Assembly (NCBI GenBank): GCA_903927685.1
Contig: CAIYOB010000088.1
Coordinates: 1-26,238, forward strand
Direction: 5' to 3'
Source of the DNA: an uncultured Planctomycetaceae bacterium
GTDB lineage: Bacteria; Planctomycetota; Planctomycetia; Pirellulales; Pirellulaceae
Length of the DNA stretch: 26,238 bases
The notes under the pieces are model-generated. The model did no database searches. It was given only the letters and a program-made list of their open reading frames with translations, and was not told where the DNA came from. The position numbers and the translations under genes are program-made. Position 1 is the stretch's first letter. Every line of letters starts with the position of its first letter. Of the stretch, positions 1 through 5,975 are shown piece by piece.

Positions 1-60
1 AGGACGCTGCGATGGCCACGTGCATAACTGAAATGGACGCGTTGGGGGGACTGAATACTG

Positions 61-528
61 TCAGACCGCGATCCGATCCTTCCTCTTCAACCAGGCGGCC
101 AGCACCTTGTCCATTTCGGCCAGCAATCGGCTCTCCGCCTCGGGGACGGAATCGACAGCCACTGCGCAGGATCGCAAATCGGGCCGGCACGTGCCGCTGG
201 GTGCGCCCTCGCACAGCGTGGCCAAGGCCAGTTTCGCCAGTGTGCCGAAGCACACGCGGTCCTTTTCGCGTTCGACATCGACCAAGACCAAGTGACCGAC
301 CAGCTGTTTGAGTCGGTCCCGGCCCGCTGGAGCCGCAATGAACACGATCTTGCCCTGGCGGTCGCCGGGCTCGACGATCACGGCCCGGTAGTCGCGGTTG
401 CGACCGGAACTGAGAATCCGGCACCAGACGGCCGGCTCGTCGTCGTAGTACGAGCCCGCAACAACTGCATGTTCGCGACCGGGGACATCTTCGGAAACGA
501 TGGTCTGAGTGCTGTAACGAACTGCCAT
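61..528 (-). CDS. Hypothetical protein, 155 aa
   Basis: I do not recognise this family. The ATG at 528 is chosen because GAGGAA lies about 7 nt upstream on the minus strand. The frame stays open further upstream, but that stretch is Arg/Cys-rich and looks like non-coding translation. The product is soluble, with no signal peptide or membrane segment. It has a beta-rich N-terminal half, a central stretch with LVGHLVLVDVEREKDRVCFG, and a helical C-terminus rich in Lys/Arg (LLAEMDKVLAAWLKRKDR). It is the last minus-strand gene seen before the window edge and follows DUF2997 after about 200 nt. It probably belongs to the element's accessory cargo. Codon use and the ribosome binding site support a real gene; no function is assigned. 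Confidence 0.6.
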   Translation of the reverse strand: MAVRYSTQTIVSEDVPGREHAVVAGSYYDDEPAVWCRILSSGRNRDYRAVIVEPGDRQGKIVFIAAPAGRDRLKQLVGHLVLVDVEREKDRVCFGTLAKLALATLCEGAPSGTCRPDLRSCAVAVDSVPEAESRLLAEMDKVLAAWLKRKDRIAV

Positions 529-728
529 AGGGTCATTCCTCAAAATCGGTCCGTAGTAGTATGCTGCCGGGCAGTGACCGAAAAAACAGTCGGCAACGAA
601 GAAAGTGATTCTGGTTCTCGCCGCACGCAGGGCGTCGCATTGACGGCGGACGGTGTACTTGGTGCGGAAGAGAGGCCGCTTGCTGAAGCGACGGAACGGC
701 AAGCAAATGGGCGACCGGCAGAGCTGGT

Positions 729-923
729 TCACTGCCGCTGGCAAGCGAGTTGCTCGTTAGGCAGGCCAGCATGGAATTCGCTGGTCAGCCGCTCGCCGGT
801 GCGCTGGCCCAGGACCTGCTCGATGAATTTGCTTGCCTCGCGGCACTCGCCGCCCGCAAAGCCTCTGGTCTGGACGATGGTTTCGCCCTTGGGCGAGACG
901 ATGATCTCGATAACTTTGCTCAT
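729..923 (-). CDS. DUF2997 family small protein, 64 aa
   Basis: The product starts MSKVIEIIVSPKGETIVQT and continues with GFAG, GECREASKFIEQVLGQR, the pattern of DUF2997 proteins. It is a compact alpha/beta protein with one Cys (C27) and no membrane segment. The ATG overlaps the stop of the upstream DUF1257 gene as ATGA (positions 920-923), and GGAGGTG sits just before it inside the DUF1257 coding sequence, so the two are almost certainly translationally coupled. DUF2997 and DUF1257 (Ycf35-like) proteins are known as neighbours in bacteria; the molecular function is not established as far as I know. The gene lies in the mobile-element segment, so it is probably cargo rather than housekeeping. 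Confidence 0.8.
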   Translation of the reverse strand: MSKVIEIIVSPKGETIVQTRGFAGGECREASKFIEQVLGQRTGERLTSEFHAGLPNEQLACQRQ

Positions 924-1288
924 GCGGCACCTCCGACGCTGATGGTCAGCTTGATGGAGCCGTCGCTCAGTGACGTCTCGGCGCAGGTGTGCCCCTTGCG
1001 GCGGCATTCGACCTTGGCCTTCTCCACGGCATACGCTTGCAGAAAGGCATCCAGGTGTTTTTGTTCGCCCCAGTGGCCGCGGAAGTTGTCGTACTGAACC
1101 TGGCCGGTGCCCAGATCGCAGACGGCCGGATACCGCCACTTGGGCAACTGCACGGCGAGCCCAGTGGCCGAGTTGGTGAACAGTCGGTGGGTGCCCTGAA
1201 CGGGCTGTGGAAGTCGCAGGCGTTGGCACGCAGCTTGGATGGCCGCGGGATCACGCACCTGCGTCTCCACGATGACGATGTGGCTCAA
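920..1288 (-). CDS. DUF1257 (Ycf35-like) protein, 122 aa, TTG start
   Basis: The protein begins (L/M)SHIVIVETQVRDPAAIQAAC and contains QYDNFRGHWGEQKHLDAFLQ and AYAVEKAKVECRRKGH, with a C-terminal DGSIKLTIS strand. These are the hallmarks of DUF1257, related to plastid/cyanobacterial Ycf35. The start codon is TTG (1286-1288), supported by GGGAG about 8 nt upstream and by the family's conserved MSH start. It ends by overlapping the DUF2997 start (ATGA). There is no signal peptide or membrane helix. The biochemical role is unknown to me. In other genomes such genes can sit near AAA ATPases, but none is visible in this window. A coupled pair inside an element suggests a two-subunit module. Confidence 0.82.
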   Translation of the reverse strand: MSHIVIVETQVRDPAAIQAACQRLRLPQPVQGTHRLFTNSATGLAVQLPKWRYPAVCDLGTGQVQYDNFRGHWGEQKHLDAFLQAYAVEKAKVECRRKGHTCAETSLSDGSIKLTISVGGAA

Positions 1289-1340
1289 GTGAAGTCTCCC
1301 TTCATGGGGGTTGTGATAACAAATGACCCGGACGGTCTGA

Positions 1341-1499
1341 TCAGGATCGCGCCATAATCCGCACCGCCCAAAGCCCCATGCCGATGCCCGCTACCAAAGC
1401 TGGCCAGTGGGAGAGTTCACCGGTGACGATGCTGATGCAGAGGCCAGTGCAGATGGTCGCAGCAACAAGCCCGAACAGACCACGGCCGAAGTGAAACAT
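1341..1499 (-). CDS. Small two-helix membrane protein, 52 aa
   Basis: This short frame runs from an ATG at 1499 to a TGA at 1341. A GGAG lies about 10 nt upstream of the start. The product begins MFHFGRGLFGLVAATICTG and has two hydrophobic stretches, about residues 7-27 and 32-50, separated by a short turn containing GELSHW, and ends RIMARS. That is a helical hairpin with a positively charged tail, likely with both ends in the cytoplasm. It sits between the sigma-like gene and the DUF1257/DUF2997 pair, all on the same strand with short gaps (about 50 nt to DUF1257). I do not recognise a family. The ribosome binding site, hydrophobic pattern and spacing support a real gene; expression is unproven. 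Confidence 0.6.
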   Translation of the reverse strand: MFHFGRGLFGLVAATICTGLCISIVTGELSHWPALVAGIGMGLWAVRIMARS

Positions 1500-1622
1500 A
1501 AGGATTTGCTCCGAATTGCAGCAGAAGAAACTCCTGGGGCTTATCTGTTGTTCCGATCACGATATTCGGCGACACGGAGCAACGAGAAATACCCAGTCCC
1601 TCGAGGCGAACGACGTCAGGAA

Positions 1623-2240
1623 TCAGGCGTGCGCCACCTCACTTTGAAACTCGTGCCACGCGGTCTCCAGTTCGCGACGTGTCTGGGAGATGCGGCCGGG
1701 ACTGACGCCGAACTTGCGTGCCGTGGCCTTGGTCGTCTCGCTGTTGGCCAACGTCTTCGCAATTCGACGCTTGTAACGGGGCAGGCTGTCGAACCAATCG
1801 GCGATGTCCATCCGGGCCGCCGCGGTGTCGGCCGGTCCGGCCTTGCGATCCTCGATCAGGACCTCGCGCCACTCGCCCTCCTCGGCGTCGTAGCGATCCA
1901 ACCGCTCAACTGTGAACCGTTTGGCCTGCTGGGCGTATTCGCTGCTGATATCGCGGACGTTCAGCTTGCCGCCGACGCGGCGACCGTCGCGAACCTGTTT
2001 GATCGCATACTGCGTCAGCGGTGTGGCGTAGACGACATCGATCAGGCCGCGTTCAGCGAGCCGGACGAGTGCAACCCAGCAGTTGGCGATCGTCTCAGCG
2101 ATCAGTTCCTCGCGGCGCTCCCCGTTTTCGCCTCGGAAGGCGAATCGAGCTTGTTCCCGAATCTGGGGCAACAAGGCCAGGAACTTCGCAACGCGAGCGG
2201 ACGCCGCGGATTGGCGCATCCTCTTGGAATTGACGATCAT
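1623..2240 (-). CDS. Sigma-70-like (ECF-type) regulator, 205 aa
   Basis: The N-terminal half (about residues 10-90) resembles sigma region 2: a helical stretch with ARFAFRGENGERREELIAET, then a planctomycete-type extension including YAIKQVRDGRRVGGKLNVRD. The C-terminal part (about 140-200) resembles sigma region 4: SLPRYKRRIAKTLANSETTK followed by an HTH, ATARKFGVSPGRISQTRREL. I infer DNA binding and probable RNA polymerase association, perhaps as a dedicated regulator of element genes; it could instead be an HTH repressor with a sigma-like fold. The start at 2240 follows GAGGAAG by about 9 nt. A further in-frame ATG at 2312 has no such site. Two hairpins lie in the leader (2265-2298). Neighbours on the same strand are the lipoprotein upstream and the 52-aa membrane protein downstream. 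Confidence 0.62.
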   Translation of the reverse strand: MIVNSKRMRQSAASARVAKFLALLPQIREQARFAFRGENGERREELIAETIANCWVALVRLAERGLIDVVYATPLTQYAIKQVRDGRRVGGKLNVRDISSEYAQQAKRFTVERLDRYDAEEGEWREVLIEDRKAGPADTAAARMDIADWFDSLPRYKRRIAKTLANSETTKATARKFGVSPGRISQTRRELETAWHEFQSEVAHA

Positions 2241-2264
2241 TGAAGGCTTCTTCCTCGGAAGTGA

Positions 2265-2298
2265 GGCCGCCGTGCGGGCGGCCGTGTTAGGAAACACG
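2265..2298 (-). promoter_or_regulatory. Tandem perfect hairpins in the leader of the sigma-like gene
   Basis: Two adjacent perfect inverted repeats lie 25-58 nt upstream of the sigma-like start: GGCCGCC/GGCGGCC (2265-2283, loop of 5) and CGTGTT/AACACG (2283-2298, loop of 4). Neither is followed by a T-tract on the minus strand, so they are not intrinsic terminators. On the minus-strand transcript the second loop reads UCCU, which could pair with the AGGA of the ribosome binding site. A translational control element, or a protein binding site in the DNA, is possible. This is read from sequence symmetry only. The rest of the gap 2299-2482 shows no gene. Confidence 0.35.
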
Positions 2299-2482
2299 AA
2301 ACCGTCCCGCACATGCGAGACGCGACTGAAAAAGTGGTGCTCAAACGAAAACGTAGCCTCGACAGCGGACCGGAACCGACATCTAGGCCGTAGCGGCGAC
2401 GTGTGACGTTGGCGTCCGAGGTCGCGGGTGGGAAGCGTCGAAGCGATCAGTCAGACACTGGATTCTGCCCTTCCGAACGATT

Positions 2483-3025
2483 TTAAGCCCTGCCGGAATC
2501 GCGCGTCGCCTCCATCAGTAACGGGCGAGGCGGGCTGGCAGGCAGGAGAATCGAATGCTCGCTGACGAGTTCCTGAACCAGGAACTCAGCGAGAGCCGCA
2601 TCGGTGTCGTGTTCCTCGGACTGGCGCCGCAACAAGGCCCAGCACATCGCAAGCGGCAGCAGGCAAGCGAGCAGGGCGACAGCGGCCGTAATGGAACTGC
2701 CCAGAATGGCATCCCAATACCGTTCTGATGCGATCTTCCGCCGCTCCGCTTCCAAGTCGTCGCGTTGGCGGCCGACCTCAGCTTGGCTCTGCTGCAGGTC
2801 ACGCTGCAATGCCGTCAGTTCGGCTCTGGCCTTGGCCTCCGCCTCGACCAGTTGCCGGCTACCCTCGGCGACCTGATTCTGCAACTGAGTCATTTGCTGG
2901 TTCTGTTCGGCTTGACGTTGGGCCACTTCGCGGGCCACCTCCACCACGCGTTCGCTTTCGCTCTGGCAACCAGCGACAAAAATCAGAAGCATGCCGATGG
3001 GCATCAGCCCAAGTTTTCTAGTCAT
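2483..3025 (-). CDS. Predicted lipoprotein with coiled coil and internal membrane helix, 180 aa
   Basis: The N-terminus MTRKLGLMPIGMLLIFVAGC is a lipoprotein signal with lipobox VAGC and acylated Cys20. Residues about 25-100 form a long Gln/Glu/Ala-rich coiled coil with heptad spacing. A second hydrophobic segment follows at about 108-132 (SSITAAVALLACLLPLAMCW), then a charged tail of about 48 residues. If both membrane signals act, the coiled coil is periplasmic, tethered by lipid at one end and by a helix at the other, with a cytoplasmic tail. AAAGGA precedes the ATG by 6 nt. The gene overlaps the upstream 47-aa membrane gene by 8 nt, so the two are probably co-translated partners. I do not recognise a family; a phage-type spanin is a distant alternative. 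Confidence 0.68.
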   Translation of the reverse strand: MTRKLGLMPIGMLLIFVAGCQSESERVVEVAREVAQRQAEQNQQMTQLQNQVAEGSRQLVEAEAKARAELTALQRDLQQSQAEVGRQRDDLEAERRKIASERYWDAILGSSITAAVALLACLLPLAMCWALLRRQSEEHDTDAALAEFLVQELVSEHSILLPASPPRPLLMEATRDSGRA

Positions 3026-3161
3026 GGGTATCCTTTCTCCATCTATCCAACAGTCGGCGGAGCAACACCTGAAGCGCCCGCCGTAACCGAACCTCGCGGA
3101 CCAGCGCGAGGACCAAGACGACAGCCAGCGACGAGCTGGCCAAAATGATCGGAGCGGTCAT
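3018..3161 (-). CDS. Small one-helix membrane protein, 47 aa
   Basis: The ATG at 3161 has a strong GGAGG 5 nt upstream. The product reads MTAPIILASSSLAVVLVLAL and then a very basic tail (VREVRLRRALQVLLRRLLD, ending RWRKDTHD). It is one membrane helix at the N-terminus followed by an amphipathic, Arg-rich cytoplasmic helix. The stop (TAG, 3018-3020) lies inside the first codons of the downstream lipoprotein gene, giving an 8-nt overlap, and the lipoprotein's ribosome binding site lies within this gene's last codons. This is typical of coupled genes whose products act together at the membrane. Family unknown. The strong ribosome binding site and overlap argue that it is real. Confidence 0.65.
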   Translation of the reverse strand: MTAPIILASSSLAVVLVLALVREVRLRRALQVLLRRLLDRWRKDTHD

Positions 3162-3241
3162 GCAACCTCCGTTCAGGAAGATTAAGATTTGGCTGAAATG
3201 GAGCTACCCGCCGGGACTGCCGCCGACCGAAAAAGGCTCGG

Positions 3242-3421
3242 TCAGGGATTCTGCCGGGATAGCTCTGACTTGTCGACGCGCGTATCACCGCCAGCATCCG
3301 CGTCTGCTAGGCGACGCACGACGTCCTTGGCGAGTAAACGAAGGAATCTGAGCAGGCGATCCCGAACCGTTTCTGCAGAACCCGGCTGGGTTGCCTCCGA
3401 GGTAGGTAAATCGCTGAGCAT
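3242..3421 (-). CDS. Small hypothetical protein, 59 aa
   Basis: The ATG at 3421 is preceded by AGGAG with about 7 nt spacing. The product starts MLSDLPTSEATQPGSAETVR, then an amphipathic basic helix (DRLLRFLRLLAKDVVRRLAD) and a polar, acidic C-terminus ending SELSRQNP. No signal peptide or full membrane helix is seen. It is the first gene after the recombinase terminator on the minus strand and lies 80 nt upstream of the 47-aa membrane gene, so it may open the small-gene operon. I do not recognise a family. Support comes from the ribosome binding site, the plausible amino-acid composition and the position in a same-strand run. Confidence 0.55.
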   Translation of the reverse strand: MLSDLPTSEATQPGSAETVRDRLLRFLRLLAKDVVRRLADADAGGDTRVDKSELSRQNP

Positions 3422-3457
3422 GGGTATTCTCCTGACCGCTCACGACGACAAGAAACG

Positions 3458-3489
3458 AAAAAACCCCGTGCCGAGACTCGACACGGGGT
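3458..3489 (-). terminator. Intrinsic terminator downstream of the recombinase gene
   Basis: Read on the minus strand, ACCCCGTGTCGA, loop GTC, TCGGCACGGGGT forms a 12-bp stem with one G-U pair, followed directly by a run of T (plus-strand A run 3458-3463). It lies 35 nt after the recombinase stop and ends that transcript before the small-gene operon. Confidence 0.9.
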
Positions 3490-3523
3490 GACAATGGATG
3501 CGTAATACGTGGCCGCGCGGTGG

Positions 3524-5461
3524 CTAGTTGGTGCCGAAGCCCGGCAGCGGATTGAAGCGATAACGTGGATGCAAGTGACGCCGCATTTTGGGATAGTCCA
3601 TCGGCGGTTCCAGCATCCGCACGTACGGATCGGTAAGGCCCAGACGCCGCATCAAGCGGTCCAAGCCTGCCGCATATTGGGCTGCGGTCTTTGTGATGCC
3701 CAGCCGTTCTGCGGCCTCCCGTTCTGTCATCTTACGGCGCAGAGCCATCACTTGCTCCCGACACCGGACACGTTGCGGCGGCTCAAACAGGTCCAGGTTA
3801 ATGACAAGTTCGAGTGGTGCGCGGAGTGCGTCCTTCAGACGCTGCTCCGGCAGCAGGTTTGCCAATTGCAACCGAGCGGTACCTCGCAGCACGAGATCCT
3901 TCTCGTCACAGGAGCGATACGGGTAGACGAAGAAGTCCGAGACCAAGCTGCGCATCAGCTTTGCGAAGTCATAGCTCTCCAACGACAACTTTCTTACGGA
4001 TTCCCGCGCCAACTGTCGGATCTCAGCCGCAGACGGAATCACGACCACTTGTGACGGGGTCCGCTCGATCTCTGCCTTTCCCGCCTGCAGTTGCTTCAGT
4101 TCGCTTTCCAGCTTGCCTAGATCCTGGGCAACGCTCGGACTATCGCAACCGCCGCGGATGAACTTGAGGACGTTCTGGATTTCGCGCTGGCGCTGCTCAA
4201 TGAGCGTTGCCAACTCGCGAAGCCGGTGGTCCCGTTGGGTATCAAGCCGCTGGGCTTCGTCGTTCACCATCTGCATGAACGTGTCGTCAAAATCCTCGAT
4301 CTTCTCGACCTCCGCCAGCACCATCTCTGCAACCCGTTGAGCGGTCAAGGGTCCATCCAGGGAAATGCCATTCCAGCAGTGATACTCGCGAGCTCCGGAA
4401 CACATCAGGTGATCAGACTGACCATGAGCCCCGAACACAAGCGGACGGCCGCAGACGCCGCAGCGAATGCTCTGACCAGGATAGCGGACACGCTTCTTCG
4501 GGCGATTCGAGCACGGATCGGGGCGACCATCCCGGGTACGGCGGTACTTAGCGTTACGGGCGTCCGCTTTGGCGACTACCCGATCATAGTAGGCCTCTTG
4601 AAAAAAGGCCAAGTTCGGCACGCGCCGCGTGAGTAATTCGTGCGGTTCCGCCTTTTCGGACTTGTACTTTCCGACACTGATCCGCCGCGTCTTCCGTTTG
4701 TTCCGGAAGCGAACCCCCTTCAGAATCCAGTTGTGGGTGACACGGGCGACCATAGGGCCGTCCCACTTGTCCTTGCGAGCATGGGGGCCGGTCGGCACGC
4801 CGATTTCGTTCAGCCAATCACCCACCTCGGAATACAAAGCATCGTGGTCGAGGCGGTCGAACCACTCCCGGTAGATCGCCTCCGCCTCCGGCAACTTCTC
4901 CCAGTCTGCGTCAGACTTGGCTCCCGGCTTCTTGCGATAGCCGAAGATGGGCAGCGATGCTGTGCCACCGTGCAGGAAACGGTTCCGGTGCGTCCGCTTG
5001 ATCCGTTCCGACGTATCGCGATTCGACCGCTCGTGATGCCACGCCGAAAAGATCGACCGGTCCTGCCAGCCAGGCTCCGCGGTATCAATGTGGTCGTTGA
5101 TCGCGATGAGCCGGACCTTGTGGTCCACGCAGAGCTCGCAGAACAAGTGGGCGTGAATCCGACGCAGAATTCGCCCTAAGTCCTCGCAGAGAACGACATC
5201 GTATTCATCGGATTCGACGAGAGCGATCAGGCGGAGGTGCTCTCCCCGCTCAAGGGACTCACCGCTTCCCGAGCCAGCCAGCACCGTTACCTCGCTCGGC
5301 CCGCTAACGTGGTCAGCCAGCCAACGCTCGTGCAAGGCCCCTTGATCATCCAGCGACCGAATGTCCTGTTTGCCAGGACCTGGATCACTCACCCGACGTA
5401 CACTCACGACCCGCAGCGTGTGCCCGTTTCGAGGGCGCAACGGAACATTCAAGCCTGTCAT
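3524..5461 (-). CDS. Large serine recombinase (site-specific integrase), 645 aa
   Basis: This enzyme would cut and rejoin attachment sites to integrate or excise the element, forming a covalent 5'-phosphoserine link. The N-terminal catalytic domain contains VVSVRRVSDPG with the predicted nucleophile Ser25, then RSLDDQ and EDLGRILRR. The middle is a recombinase domain (GYRKKPG..., GDWLNEIGVPTG). A zinc ribbon follows with Cys334, Cys337, Cys354 and Cys362 (RCGVCGRPL, MCSG, HCWNG), then a coiled coil at about 400-475 and a C-terminal HTH-like segment (MTEREAAERLGITKTAAQ). The length fits the large serine family. The ATG at 5461 is chosen because GGGAGG lies just upstream; the frame is open to 5518 but has no such site. 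It is the outermost gene of the element, beside a tRNA-like junction and two palindromes, and has its own terminator. Confidence 0.93.
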   Translation of the reverse strand: MTGLNVPLRPRNGHTLRVVSVRRVSDPGPGKQDIRSLDDQGALHERWLADHVSGPSEVTVLAGSGSGESLERGEHLRLIALVESDEYDVVLCEDLGRILRRIHAHLFCELCVDHKVRLIAINDHIDTAEPGWQDRSIFSAWHHERSNRDTSERIKRTHRNRFLHGGTASLPIFGYRKKPGAKSDADWEKLPEAEAIYREWFDRLDHDALYSEVGDWLNEIGVPTGPHARKDKWDGPMVARVTHNWILKGVRFRNKRKTRRISVGKYKSEKAEPHELLTRRVPNLAFFQEAYYDRVVAKADARNAKYRRTRDGRPDPCSNRPKKRVRYPGQSIRCGVCGRPLVFGAHGQSDHLMCSGAREYHCWNGISLDGPLTAQRVAEMVLAEVEKIEDFDDTFMQMVNDEAQRLDTQRDHRLRELATLIEQRQREIQNVLKFIRGGCDSPSVAQDLGKLESELKQLQAGKAEIERTPSQVVVIPSAAEIRQLARESVRKLSLESYDFAKLMRSLVSDFFVYPYRSCDEKDLVLRGTARLQLANLLPEQRLKDALRAPLELVINLDLFEPPQRVRCREQVMALRRKMTEREAAERLGITKTAAQYAAGLDRLMRRLGLTDPYVRMLEPPMDYPKMRRHLHPRYRFNPLPGFGTN

Positions 5462-5465
5462 AAAG

Positions 5466-5486
5466 CACCTCCCTGTGAGGGAGGTG
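5466..5486 (-). promoter_or_regulatory. Perfect hairpin covering the recombinase ribosome binding site
   Basis: CACCTCCCT and AGGGAGGTG form a perfect 9-bp inverted repeat with a GTG centre. On the minus-strand transcript the downstream arm contains the GGGAGG ribosome binding site, ending 4 nt before the ATG at 5461. The folded leader would hide the binding site and limit recombinase translation. This regulatory reading is inferred. Confidence 0.55.
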
Positions 5487-5497
5487 TCGAGCCGGGG

Positions 5498-5522
5498 CTG
5501 ATTGACACAGTGCGTCAATCAG
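5498..5522. promoter_or_regulatory. 25-bp palindrome upstream of the recombinase gene
   Basis: CTGATTGAC and GTCAATCAG are perfect 9-bp arms around a 7-nt centre (ACAGTGC) that is itself palindromic except for one pair. The site lies 37 nt before the recombinase start and about 125 nt from the presumed crossover point. It could be an operator for a dimeric repressor overlapping the recombinase promoter, or a binding site for a directionality factor. It is too far from the tRNA junction to be the crossover core itself. Confidence 0.5.
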
Positions 5523-5646
5523 TCTGCTACTTCCTGAGAGTTCCTGACGCTTGGTGACATTCGAGTCGAAATCCTAAATCCTGTGCAGGGCGAGGCTTTC
5601 ACCCGTAAGTGCTCTGTCCTCAACGGGTTGCAAGATGACCCCTGTA

Positions 5647-5666
5647 GAGTCCCGTGCCCTCCGCCT
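5647..5666 (+). pseudogene. tRNA-Ser 3' fragment, probable attachment-site remnant
   Basis: GAGTCCCGT, GCCCTCC, G, CCT matches the 3' end of a bacterial tRNA-Ser: the end of the T loop, the 3' T-stem strand CCCGT, the acceptor strand GCCCTCC and discriminator G. The matching 5' part of a tRNA (a GGAGGGC acceptor strand) is absent upstream. A stray ACGGGTT, identical to the expected 5' T-stem plus TT, occurs at 5623-5629, 17 nt before the fragment. A strong plus-strand terminator follows at 5672. This fits the displaced 3' end left when an element integrates into a tRNA gene; the intact copy would be at the unseen left end. Chance similarity is possible because only about 20 nt match. Confidence 0.45.
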
Positions 5667-5671
5667 CGCCG

Positions 5672-5703
5672 AGCCGCTTGCGATTCTCGCAAGTGGCTTT
5701 TTT
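5672..5703 (+). terminator. Intrinsic terminator after the tRNA-Ser fragment
   Basis: AGCCGCTTGCGA, loop TTC, TCGCAAGTGGCT forms a 12-bp stem with one G-U pair, followed by a run of six T (5698-5703). It works on the plus strand only. No plus-strand protein gene precedes it, so it most likely belonged to the tRNA whose 3' end lies at 5647-5666. Confidence 0.85.
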
Positions 5704-5975
5704 GTTTGGACTTGCAGATCCCCAACCGAACTGGTTTCCGCTGAGCAACGTCACAGACTTGTACGTGTTTCCATTGGGGCAACACGAGTACTTGTCGAAC
5801 CTGTGGGTCGAGAAGAAATTATTTGGCACGCGCCAGGACTTCTGGTCCATGAACAGCGAGCGTCGAGAATTGGATCGGTAACGCGGGAACAAACGGTTGA
5901 ACGCCAGCGGCGGGTCGCGTCGGTCCTGAAGACTTCTGGCCTGCGGGCGGCAGATCAGCGTTGGCTGCCGACGCA
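5704..5975. other. Intergenic region between the element junction and the DUF3604 gene
   Basis: No convincing gene is seen. A plus-strand open frame (5654-5881) would start inside the tRNA fragment and lacks a ribosome binding site. The minus-strand DUF3604 gene runs into this region, but I see no clear terminator for it. Confidence 0.5.

Larger units (their letters stand above)
1..5650. mobile_element. Right end of an integrated element carrying a large serine recombinase
   Basis: The first 5.6 kb holds only minus-strand genes of accessory type: a large serine recombinase, a sigma-like protein, a DUF1257/DUF2997 pair, a lipoprotein and several tiny membrane proteins. It ends next to a probable tRNA-Ser 3' fragment and terminator at 5647-5703. 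Beyond that the gene content becomes ordinary chromosomal and visibly richer in G+C. A serine recombinase as the outermost gene, transcribed away from a tRNA-like junction, is the usual layout of an integrative element or prophage end. The left boundary is not in the window. No structural phage genes, relaxase or replication genes are seen here, so phage versus conjugative or mobilisable element cannot be decided. The exact crossover point, placed near 5640-5650, is inferred. Confidence 0.6.

Noticed and set aside
529..744. N-terminal extension of the 155-aa gene, and a 35-codon frame in the same gap
   Set aside because: The extension is Arg/Cys-rich without a ribosome binding site, and the short frame has no binding site either.
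5462..5518. N-terminal extension of the recombinase to 5518
   Set aside because: The added 19 residues lie across the palindrome and hairpin and have no ribosome binding site, while ATG 5461 has GGGAGG.
5654..5881. A 75-codon plus-strand frame after the tRNA fragment
   Set aside because: The start lies within the tRNA remnant, the frame runs through the terminator and no ribosome binding site is seen. Its composition looks less random than most shadows, but support is too weak.
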